Virus record (IMG/VR): IMGVR_UViG_3300009154_000292 | Location: 1 to 23,182 of that record | DNA length: 23,182 nt | Strand: one strand, 5' to 3' | Source of the DNA: a virus | Shown here: piece after piece, positions 14,956 through 20,647 of the stretch | Numbering within the stretch: the stretch's first letter is position 1 | Layout of the letters: every line of letters starts with the position of its first letter | Notes under the pieces: generated by a model | What the model was told of the DNA's origin: nothing | Databases searched by the model: none | The model's input: only the letters and a program-made list of their open reading frames with translations | Made by a program: the position numbers and the translations under genes

Positions 14956-15508
14956 TCATAGCATACACTTTTAACTTTAACTCTTCTAGGTTGCTTGAAT
15001 TATCTATCTCATAGTCAAACGTTTGACCTATCCAATCCCATTCGCTTTGATGCACTGCTCTTTCTTGCATCTCTTTTTGAGTGGGTATAGGACCTCGTCT
15101 AACGAGTACAACTTTGCCTTTTAATGCTCTAATAGTTTCTATTTCATTGATAAATCTTGTGTCACTGAGTACTATTTTTCCACCTTTGTAGCGAGCAGTG
15201 AATGAATCTATCCAAATACTGTCATGGAAATGTCCTCGCATGATTTCTGTTCCCCAATATTGTAGCACATATCGTGGAGTCACCGCTCTGTCAAGTTTAT
15301 TACTCCAATAAGGATCAATTCTTTCTCTCCACATGCGACTCTCTTGTGTGGCGCCTTCCAATAATGTTCTATCCCACCCAAATATTGCACTCACAGCATC
15401 TTTCAATGATTTTGCAAAACTGTCTCTTTGAAATCCGTGATCATTAACCAAAAAATCTGCAACTGTGTCTTTGCCAGACCCAATTAATCCTACTAATCCT
15501 ATAAGCAT
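14927..15508 (-). CDS. 1: Deoxynucleoside monophosphate kinase (gp1-type)
   Basis: P-loop kinase that phosphorylates dNMPs to dNDPs for phage DNA synthesis, in T4 including the modified hydroxymethyl-dCMP. 193 aa (T4 gp1 241). The P-loop is GLIGSGKD (7-14) at the very N-terminus, followed by TVADFL. YVLQYWGTEIMRG and VLSDTRFINEIETI (the second acidic motif with SDTR) are typical of this family, and a KVVLVRRGP strand follows. No modified-base pathway is visible in the window, so substrate range is unknown. It starts 9 nt after the 58-aa gene, suggesting joint expression, and ends inside the convergent HNH-like gene. Confidence 0.9.
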   Translation of the reverse strand: MLIGLVGLIGSGKDTVADFLVNDHGFQRDSFAKSLKDAVSAIFGWDRTLLEGATQESRMWRERIDPYWSNKLDRAVTPRYVLQYWGTEIMRGHFHDSIWIDSFTARYKGGKIVLSDTRFINEIETIRALKGKVVLVRRGPIPTQKEMQERAVHQSEWDWIGQTFDYEIDNSSNLEELKLKVYAMIKHLPQDPQ

Positions 15509-15517
15509 AGAATTATA

Positions 15518-15694
15518 TTACAGGTTTTTTAATCTTTTTGCAATCTCTTGCTGAGTTTTTTTAACGGTCTTTAATATCTGCTCTCGCATTGCAGTTTTAT
15601 CAGCTACCCTGCTCATATTTTCTAATGCGGTAACTAGGTCTTCTAACTCTTCAAGTGTTAGATCTCGAATTTTCTTGATGCCTGTATTAGCCAT
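15518..15694 (-). CDS. Small 58-aa helical protein
   Basis: An open frame of 58 codons plus a TAA stop. It begins MANTGIKKIRDLTLEELEDL and ends QEIAKRLKNL. The composition is that of a coiled coil with regularly spaced Leu, Ile and Val and many Lys/Glu. It fits exactly between gp13 and the kinase gene, in the same direction, with a TTAAATA late box 9 nt upstream. No function is known. A real gene is supported by the tight packing and helical periodicity. Confidence 0.7.
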   Translation of the reverse strand: MANTGIKKIRDLTLEELEDLVTALENMSRVADKTAMREQILKTVKKTQQEIAKRLKNL

Positions 15695-15697
15695 AAT

Positions 15698-15714
15698 CAG
15701 ATATATTTAATCTG
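15698..15714 (-). promoter_or_regulatory. Late box in the loop of an inverted repeat, upstream of the 58-aa gene
   Basis: The inverted repeat CAGAT...ATCTG (15698-15702 and 15710-15714) encloses the TAAATA box (15709-15704 on the minus strand). The box ends 9 nt before the ATG at 15694. Confidence 0.4.
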
Positions 15715-15747
15715 AAGTGTTAACGAATTAAAATATAATAAAAAGAA

Positions 15748-16506
15748 TTAACCGATAATAAAACTAGTAGGCATACCACCATCGATAAAATTATTGATCT
15801 CTTGATCTAATTTTTCTATCATGGCCATACCGTCTTGTTTTAATGCGTCGCCGTTTAATGTGGTGCCACCCTGTGGTCCATTAATTTGTGAAAATTTACT
15901 TCGTGCTTCTCCCAACATTATTTTACAAACTGCTAGAGTGTAATCTCGTAACCACGGTTTGCTGTAAATATCTCTCAATAGAGTTATGTCAGGTCTAAAA
16001 TTATCTGTGTGTAATAAAACTCTTTCTGTGTCTGATCTTGGTCTCTGAGTTATAGTTAAAGTTTTAGTAGCGTTATCATAATGATGTTGTATAAACGATC
16101 CAAACATTTTTCCCACCATTTCTTGATATGCCGCAAAAGCGTAATAAGTGGCCAATCCCCCAGATGCTCCTGTTCTCAATAGATAGGTGTTGGTATAGGC
16201 CAAGTTAAATGGTTCAAAAAGAGTTCCACCTTGCCCGTCACCTCGAGATCCCACAGTGGCTCTGTTTATATCTCTAACGTTGATAATTTCATCGGGTAGT
16301 ATATACTTGTTTTGATCCTGTTTTAAATCTAAGAAAGCATAGCTTTCTTCCACAGCATTGCTGGATCTTTGTCTATAGCGATTAATAGCTCTTTCCAGCG
16401 CCGTTTGATAGTGTTTTGGGTCTAATTCTACGTCAATCATGCCATCACCTAGATTGTTTTTAACGTAATCGAATATTTCTTGTTGTCTTGTTTGTATCTC
16501 TGACAT
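15748..16506 (-). CDS. 13: Neck protein gp13
   Basis: Head-tail connector (neck) protein that closes the filled head and, with gp14, forms the site for tail joining. 252 aa from the chosen start (T4 309). MSEIQTRQQEIFDYVKNNLG, then GMIDVELDPKHY, ALERAINRYRQRSSNAVEES, a YILPDEIINVRDI strand, RPDITLLRDIYSKPWLRDY, and INGPQGGTTLNGDALKQDG all match what I recall of marine T4-like gp13. A longer frame would start at 16536, but its ten extra residues cover the late promoter and lack homology, so 16506 is preferred. It is transcribed away from gp14 and gp15, unlike T4, where 13, 14 and 15 are co-directional. Confidence 0.93.
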   Translation of the reverse strand: MSEIQTRQQEIFDYVKNNLGDGMIDVELDPKHYQTALERAINRYRQRSSNAVEESYAFLDLKQDQNKYILPDEIINVRDINRATVGSRGDGQGGTLFEPFNLAYTNTYLLRTGASGGLATYYAFAAYQEMVGKMFGSFIQHHYDNATKTLTITQRPRSDTERVLLHTDNFRPDITLLRDIYSKPWLRDYTLAVCKIMLGEARSKFSQINGPQGGTTLNGDALKQDGMAMIEKLDQEINNFIDGGMPTSFIIG

Positions 16507-16511
16507 ATGGA

Positions 16512-16519
16512 TATTTATG
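16512..16519 (-). promoter_or_regulatory. Late promoter CATAAATA upstream of gp13
   Basis: The minus strand reads CATAAATA, one base off the T4 late consensus, ending 5 nt before the gp13 ATG. It is one half of a back-to-back promoter pair. Confidence 0.65.
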
Positions 16520-16533
16520 GCTAGAGCCTTTTC

Positions 16534-16541
16534 CATAAATA
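16534..16541 (+). promoter_or_regulatory. Late promoter CATAAATA upstream of gp14
   Basis: CATAAATA on the plus strand ends 7 nt before the gp14 ATG (16549). It is 14 bp away from the oppositely directed gp13 box, so both units start from one 30-bp region. No Shine-Dalgarno is present. Confidence 0.65.
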
Positions 16542-16548
16542 TGGTTGT

Positions 16549-17712
16549 ATGCCACGTTTATCAATATATAGGCCAGAAAAAGGCAACGATTATAGGTTCT
16601 TTGATCGCACTATAAATGAGATGTTCCAAGTGGGAGGAGTGGACATCTTTTTTCACAAATACGTAGGACCGTACGATCAGGGTGCCACCAATAAAGATGG
16701 GTCTGCTAGTCCTGACCAGCCTAATTACAGTGGCAATACCAACGAGAGAACCATACAAGATTTATTATTCCTTGAAAATAGAGATAGAAAATATGATAAA
16801 GATATCTACACCATAAGAGGTATCTACAACGTGCAAGATACAGATTTTAACCTCAGTCAGTTTGGAATGTTTTTACAAAACGACACACTGTTCTTAACAG
16901 TGCACCTACAAGATGTGGTAGAAAGATTGGGCAGGAAACCCATGTCGGGAGATGTGGTAGAATTTCCCAATTTAAAAGATGATTACAGTTTAGATGCCAG
17001 CATACCTATTGCTCTGAAAAGTTTTTATGTGATTGAAGACGTCAATAGATCGGCTGAAGGATTTTCTCCCACTTATTGGCCGCATTTATTAAGATTAAAA
17101 TTAAAAACTTTAGTAGACAGTCAAGAATTCCGAGACATATTAGGCGATGCCACAACAACAGGTTCTCTCGCTAGTTACATGAGCACTTACAATAAAGAAA
17201 TACAAATAAATCAAGCAGTGGTAAATCAAGCCGAAGCAGACGCTCCAAAATCGGGATTTAATTTTAAGGAATTTTATGTTACTCCAATAGATGAGCGAGG
17301 CAATGTAAGATTAGAAGGAGTTAATTCAGAAGAAACTGTGTCATCGGATCAACCAGTGAATGCCGTGCTGGATACACCAGCTGGCAGCCATTATGGATTC
17401 TACTATGGAGGAGATGGCATACCACCCAATGGTAATCCTGCAGGATTTGGAACCAGTTTCCCAACATCCAATGTTAACAAAGGTGATTATTGGTTACGCA
17501 CAGACTTTTTGCCTAATAGATTATTCCGTTGGGATGGATTAAGATGGACCAAAGTGGAAGATTCTGTGAGGTTGTCCACAACCAATAACGATACAAGAAA
17601 TACATTTAAAACCAGTTTCATAAACAACAGCGGCAGCACAACAATCAATGGTCTCACAGTGGAACAGAGACAAGCATTAAGTGATGTGCTTAAACCTAAG
17701 GCGGACAACTAA
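16549..17712 (+). CDS. 14: Neck protein gp14 with C-terminal extension
   Basis: Neck/connector protein acting with gp13 at the head-tail junction; 387 aa against 256 in T4. The gp14 signature is the segment DIFFHKYVG (32-40), RTIQDLLFLEN (67-77), TDFNLSQFGMFLQNDTLFLT (98-117) and RKPMSGDVVEFPNLKDDYSL (129-148). The extra C-terminal part (after about 240) includes a GDYWLRTDFLPN (312-323) plus LFRWDGLRW module of the same type that decorates gp18 and gp15. It ends in TTINGLTVEQRQALSDVLK. Its stop overlaps the gp15 start as TAATG (17710-17714), so the pair is coupled. Confidence 0.85.
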   Translation: MPRLSIYRPEKGNDYRFFDRTINEMFQVGGVDIFFHKYVGPYDQGATNKDGSASPDQPNYSGNTNERTIQDLLFLENRDRKYDKDIYTIRGIYNVQDTDFNLSQFGMFLQNDTLFLTVHLQDVVERLGRKPMSGDVVEFPNLKDDYSLDASIPIALKSFYVIEDVNRSAEGFSPTYWPHLLRLKLKTLVDSQEFRDILGDATTTGSLASYMSTYNKEIQINQAVVNQAEADAPKSGFNFKEFYVTPIDERGNVRLEGVNSEETVSSDQPVNAVLDTPAGSHYGFYYGGDGIPPNGNPAGFGTSFPTSNVNKGDYWLRTDFLPNRLFRWDGLRWTKVEDSVRLSTTNNDTRNTFKTSFINNSGSTTINGLTVEQRQALSDVLKPKADN

Positions 17713-19106
17713 TGCTTCATTTTTATGACGGTCAGATAAGAAAATTTTTAACTCAGTTCGTTAGAATATTGAGTAATTTTTCTATTGAAATAGGCAAAGG
17801 AGCCGATGGTCAAGTGGCATTAAGACAAGTACCGGTGACCTACGGTGATATGACTCGACAGGTGGCCAACATTATAAGAAACAACAGTGCCAATGCATTA
17901 CAGAGTGCACCTAAAATTGCTGCTTACATCACAGGATTAGAATACGACAGAGAAAGAATGCAGAATCCTTATTATGTTGAAAAACAACATTTATACGAAA
18001 GAAATATTAATCCAGACACAGGCGAATATGACAACACCATGGGTGCCGGTTATACCATAGAAAAAGTTATGCCCAGCCCATTTAGATTGAATGTCAATGC
18101 TGATATCTATACCACAAATACAGATATGAAATTACAGATATTGGAACAAATTCTATATCTATTCAATCCCGATTTTGAAATACAGAAGAGCGACAATTAC
18201 ATAGATTGGACCAGTTTAAGTTATGTGCAATTGACCGGAGTAAGTTTTAGTTCAAGAACTATTCCAGTGGGTGCTGACACAGAGATAGATGTGGCATCAA
18301 TCAGCTTCAGCATGCCAATATGGCTATCTCCGCCAGTTAAAGTTTCTAAATTAGGAGTGATACAAAAAATTATCATGAGTATCTATGATGACAACGGTGG
18401 CATAGACAAAGGATTGATAGATGGTACACTGATCTCCAAATCCTATATTACACCCAATAACTATTCACTGTTGTTGATGGGCAATCAACTAAGATTAATG
18501 GGCAGCTCAGGCGTTAATATTAGTTCGGGTGGCGATGGATTCTATACAGGAGCTCGAGCTGAAACAAATTTAGATCCTTTTGAACAATTTGGACATCCAT
18601 TGAACTGGAATGTATTGTTGAATCAATATGGTAAAGTAACCAATGGGTTGAGTCAAATTAAACTAGAACAAGAGAATGGTAATGAGGTCGTGGGCACTGT
18701 ATCGTTGTCTCCGCTAGATGAAAGCATATTGCTATTCAGCATCGATGGCGACACAATACCTCAAAATACATTAACATCTGTGAGTAAAATAATCAATCCT
18801 TTAACTTTTGATCCGGGCACACCAACAAATGGTCAAAGATATCTTATAACCAATGCTATTGGCGATAGTAACAACACGTTTGACGCTGCTGCTTGGGGCA
18901 ATTTAAGAGCTAATATTAATGATATTATAGAATATAGCAGTTCTACAGGCAATTGGAGTGTAGTATGGAACGCCAGCAATCCTGATAGCACAGTAGCCTA
19001 CGTTACTAATCTAAACACTGGTATACAGTACAAATGGACTGGCGCAACATGGGTCAAAAGCTACGAAGGTGTCTATATTGCAGGTAAGTGGACTCTTGTG
19101 CTATAA
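17712..19106 (+). CDS. 15: Tail terminator / sheath stabiliser gp15 with C-terminal extension
   Basis: Caps the finished tail tube and sheath and provides the surface that joins the head. The first 230 residues carry the gp15 pattern: MLHFYDGQIRKFLTQFVRIL, VPVTYGDMTRQVANII (41-56), QSAPKIAAYITGLEYDRERM (64-83), YTIEKVMPSPFRLNVNADIY (114-133), NYIDWTSLSYVQLTGV and MPIWLSPPVKVSKLGVI (201-217). T4 gp15 has 272 aa; this protein has 464. The added C-terminus (from about 367) contains GTPTNGQRYLIT, a DIIEYSSSTGNWSVVW strand pair, and YKWTGATWVKSY, a beta-rich module of the type found in phage fibres and in gp18/gp14 here. Confidence 0.9.
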   Translation: MLHFYDGQIRKFLTQFVRILSNFSIEIGKGADGQVALRQVPVTYGDMTRQVANIIRNNSANALQSAPKIAAYITGLEYDRERMQNPYYVEKQHLYERNINPDTGEYDNTMGAGYTIEKVMPSPFRLNVNADIYTTNTDMKLQILEQILYLFNPDFEIQKSDNYIDWTSLSYVQLTGVSFSSRTIPVGADTEIDVASISFSMPIWLSPPVKVSKLGVIQKIIMSIYDDNGGIDKGLIDGTLISKSYITPNNYSLLLMGNQLRLMGSSGVNISSGGDGFYTGARAETNLDPFEQFGHPLNWNVLLNQYGKVTNGLSQIKLEQENGNEVVGTVSLSPLDESILLFSIDGDTIPQNTLTSVSKIINPLTFDPGTPTNGQRYLITNAIGDSNNTFDAAAWGNLRANINDIIEYSSSTGNWSVVWNASNPDSTVAYVTNLNTGIQYKWTGATWVKSYEGVYIAGKWTLVL

Positions 19107-19113
19107 TTATTAA

Positions 19114-19542
19114 ATGCAAGACAATATCATATGTTCCGGTGCGTTATTTTACGCAGTCAATACGAAGAGATTTCTATTCTTGCAGCGAAACGACGATAAA
19201 ACTCGCGGCATGTGGGGATTGGTAGGAGGACGTATGCGATATACAGAAAGCGCTTTTGAAGGATTGAAGAGAGAAGTTCAGGAAGAAATAAGCTACTCAA
19301 AAGATTTCAAAAAAGTAATACCATTAGAATTATTCACCAGCAACGATCAAAAATTCTTTTTTCATACCTATGTGATCTGTGTCTCTGAAGAGTTCTTGCC
19401 AAGATTAAACAGTGAACACAACTCATATGCTTGGTGTGCATTTGAATGCTGGCCAAAAAATCTTCATGCAGGATTAAGAAACACTCTTAATAATCGATCA
19501 ATAAAAGGTAAACTACAGACTATATTGGATCTAATTGTATAG
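19114..19542 (+). CDS. Nudix hydrolase
   Basis: Hydrolyses a nucleoside diphosphate linked to another moiety (dNTPs, ADP-ribose, dinucleoside polyphosphates or capped RNA); the substrate cannot be told. 142 aa. The Nudix box reads G39-x5-E45-x7-R53-E54-V-x-E57-E58 (from GGRMRYTES to REVQEEIS). The glycine after the EE pair is replaced by serine (S60), a common relaxed position. It is preceded by the usual MWGLVGG strand. It starts 7 nt after gp15 on the same strand without a Shine-Dalgarno, and its last 12 nt overlap the convergent 79-aa gene. It may act in nucleotide sanitation or RNA decapping, as Nudix enzymes such as T4 NudE do. Confidence 0.9.
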   Translation: MQDNIICSGALFYAVNTKRFLFLQRNDDKTRGMWGLVGGRMRYTESAFEGLKREVQEEISYSKDFKKVIPLELFTSNDQKFFFHTYVICVSEEFLPRLNSEHNSYAWCAFECWPKNLHAGLRNTLNNRSIKGKLQTILDLIV

Positions 19543-19545
19543 ATC
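19528..19545. other. Hairpin spanning two overlapping stop codons
   Basis: The inverted repeat GATCTA-attgta-TAGATC lies where the Nudix gene and the 79-aa gene overlap. The Nudix TAG stop is in the right arm (19540-19542) and the opposite-strand TAG is in the left arm (19531-19533). There is no T-run on either strand, so termination is doubtful. Confidence 0.35.
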
Positions 19546-19770
19546 AGGATAAAGATTGTGAATAGTTTTGCGATCTATCCATGGATACCAATAAGCAGTG
19601 ACCATATCTATGCATTGGTACACATGATTCCAATGACATTCCATCCACTCTAATTCGTAATTATATTCTTGAAAATTGCCTGCGTTAGGGTGTGCTTCAC
19701 TATTAAAACTACGCGGGTACGATGGTTGTGCCACTTTGGAACTTGGAAAAAAATCTAATAGATTAAACAT
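19531..19770 (-). CDS. 79-aa hypothetical protein
   Basis: No family was recognised. It is rich in aromatic residues, especially in the second half (LEWMECHWNHVYQCIDMVTA, then YWYPWIDRKTI), suggesting a compact soluble domain. MFNLLDFFPSS at the start is the only other landmark. It lies 24 nt after the 101-aa gene in the same direction. A TAAGTA near the start (box-like but off consensus) lies 4 nt upstream. Confidence 0.6.
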   Translation of the reverse strand: MFNLLDFFPSSKVAQPSYPRSFNSEAHPNAGNFQEYNYELEWMECHWNHVYQCIDMVTAYWYPWIDRKTIHNLYPDLYN

Positions 19771-19794
19771 GCTGTACTTATCTAAAAAGACAAG

Positions 19795-20100
19795 TTATAG
19801 AGTTATCCAATAAAGACTAACAACCAAAAACATTGTCATTAACATCATTATTATGTAGTACATTAATGCCAGTGTACCAGCTGAAAAAAAATCTTTTTTT
19901 CTTCTCAACTGAGTAATCAAATCTAATCTTCTTGGCAGGATCTCGTGCTGTCTGGCTAGGATGTCGTGTTGTTCTCCTGTACCAAATCCAACTGAATTAA
20001 AATCCACATAATTGATAGATCTTTTTTTTGTTTTAATTTTTGTTTCTTTTTCTTTGCTTTCGCTTAACCAAAGATTTTCGCATACATTGTATGGGAACAT
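19795..20100 (-). CDS. 101-aa protein with C-terminal membrane segment
   Basis: No family was recognised. The N-terminal 70 residues are charged (SESKEKETKIKTKKRS, then LARQHEILPRRLDLITQLRR). The last 30 residues form a single hydrophobic helix (about 72-100, containing YYIIMMLMTMFLVVSLYW), with a basic cluster RRKK just before it. It is probably a tail-anchored inner-membrane protein with the N-terminus in the cytoplasm. A GAGG Shine-Dalgarno upstream supports the start. It could be a lysis, superinfection or host-takeover factor; nothing further can be said. Confidence 0.65.
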   Translation of the reverse strand: MFPYNVCENLWLSESKEKETKIKTKKRSINYVDFNSVGFGTGEQHDILARQHEILPRRLDLITQLRRKKDFFSAGTLALMYYIIMMLMTMFLVVSLYWITL

Positions 20101-20121
20101 TATTTTAACCTCTTTTTAACT

Positions 20122-20157
20122 ACTGAGCCCGTTGCCGAGCTCAGTGGCTCGTTTTTT
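20122..20157 (+). terminator. Plus-strand intrinsic terminator, overlapping stem-loops
   Basis: The plus strand reads CGAGC-tcagtg-GCTCG followed by six Ts (stem 20136-20151, T-run 20152-20157), a good rho-independent terminator. An overlapping alternative stem, ACTGAGC/GCTCAGT (20122-20128 and 20139-20145), would form on either strand and could shape the leader of the 101-aa gene. The plus-strand terminator would stop the gp14-gp15-Nudix transcript after it crosses two opposite-strand genes. Confidence 0.65.
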
Positions 20158-20161
20158 CGGA

Positions 20162-20168
20162 TATTTAG
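20162..20168 (-). promoter_or_regulatory. Late box CTAAATA upstream of the 101-aa gene
   Basis: CTAAATA on the minus strand shares its TAA (20167-20165) with the stop codon of the 129-aa gene. The leader to the ATG at 20100 is about 60 nt and includes stem-loops and a GAGG Shine-Dalgarno. Confidence 0.5.
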
Positions 20169-20554
20169 TTTTTAGCTACACCGTTCGTGAAAACTGAATA
20201 GAATTTCTGAACATTGTCTTGAAATTCTTTTACATTCTTCTGCATAGTTTCAGGCTTAAAACTTTCCTGCACTTTGTCATTGAATTTTTTCACGTTTTCA
20301 ACCAACACTTGAGCTTGTTCTGTGTAGTTCTGACCGTTGGTCACGAAGTCATTGAATTTCTTTGCTGTGTCAATGATGTCTTCTGCTGTGACCACTGGTA
20401 CTTTGAACTCAGCAACCACTTGGTCGCCATCTTTCTTTAAGCTCGTTTCGTACTCAGCATGTTTGATTGTGTAGTTAAATTCAGCGATATCTTTCGCTAA
20501 ACCTAGTAGATCGGCACGTATTTCGTAGCCGCTTTTTGATTTAATATTTGACAT
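20165..20554 (-). CDS. 129-aa helical protein, strongly expressed late gene
   Basis: Function unknown. It is mostly amphipathic helix with repeated aromatic-acidic units: KKFNDFV (65-71), VKKFNDKV (88-95) and VKEFQDNVQKF (108-118). This gives a phasin-like or apolipoprotein-like look. The N-terminus is MSNIKSKSGYEIRADLLGLA. A longer frame starts at 20635, but its extra 27 residues cover the promoter, and the AAAGGAG Shine-Dalgarno sits correctly before 20554. A consensus late promoter plus a good Shine-Dalgarno predicts high late expression, as for a virion or assembly protein. It lies between the tail-fibre-like gene and the two small unknowns. Confidence 0.8.
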   Translation of the reverse strand: MSNIKSKSGYEIRADLLGLAKDIAEFNYTIKHAEYETSLKKDGDQVVAEFKVPVVTAEDIIDTAKKFNDFVTNGQNYTEQAQVLVENVKKFNDKVQESFKPETMQKNVKEFQDNVQKFYSVFTNGVAKN

Positions 20555-20604
20555 AATAAAAACTCCTTTCTGTGTGTGTGTTTGTGTTTTTCTTGTGTCA
20601 GCTA

Positions 20605-20612
20605 TATTTATA
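20605..20612 (-). promoter_or_regulatory. Consensus late promoter TATAAATA upstream of the 129-aa gene
   Basis: An exact T4 late consensus on the minus strand, 50 nt upstream of the ATG at 20554. It allows a leader of about 45 nt with a strong AAAGGAG Shine-Dalgarno, the textbook T4 late layout. Confidence 0.75.
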
Positions 20613-20647
20613 ACACGAAAAAGCAAATATGTCAACTATTTGGTAAT

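Noticed and set aside
16507-16536. Longer start for gp13 at 16536
   Set aside because: The ten extra residues are encoded by the late-promoter region and do not resemble gp13. The internal MSEIQTRQQ start matches the family.
20570-20590. TG-rich repeat before the 129-aa gene as a functional microsatellite
   Set aside because: It is a short imperfect run in the untranslated leader; no role can be supported from one sequence.
20555-20635. Longer start for the 129-aa gene at 20635
   Set aside because: It would place the consensus TATAAATA and the AAAGGAG Shine-Dalgarno inside the coding region; 20554 fits both.
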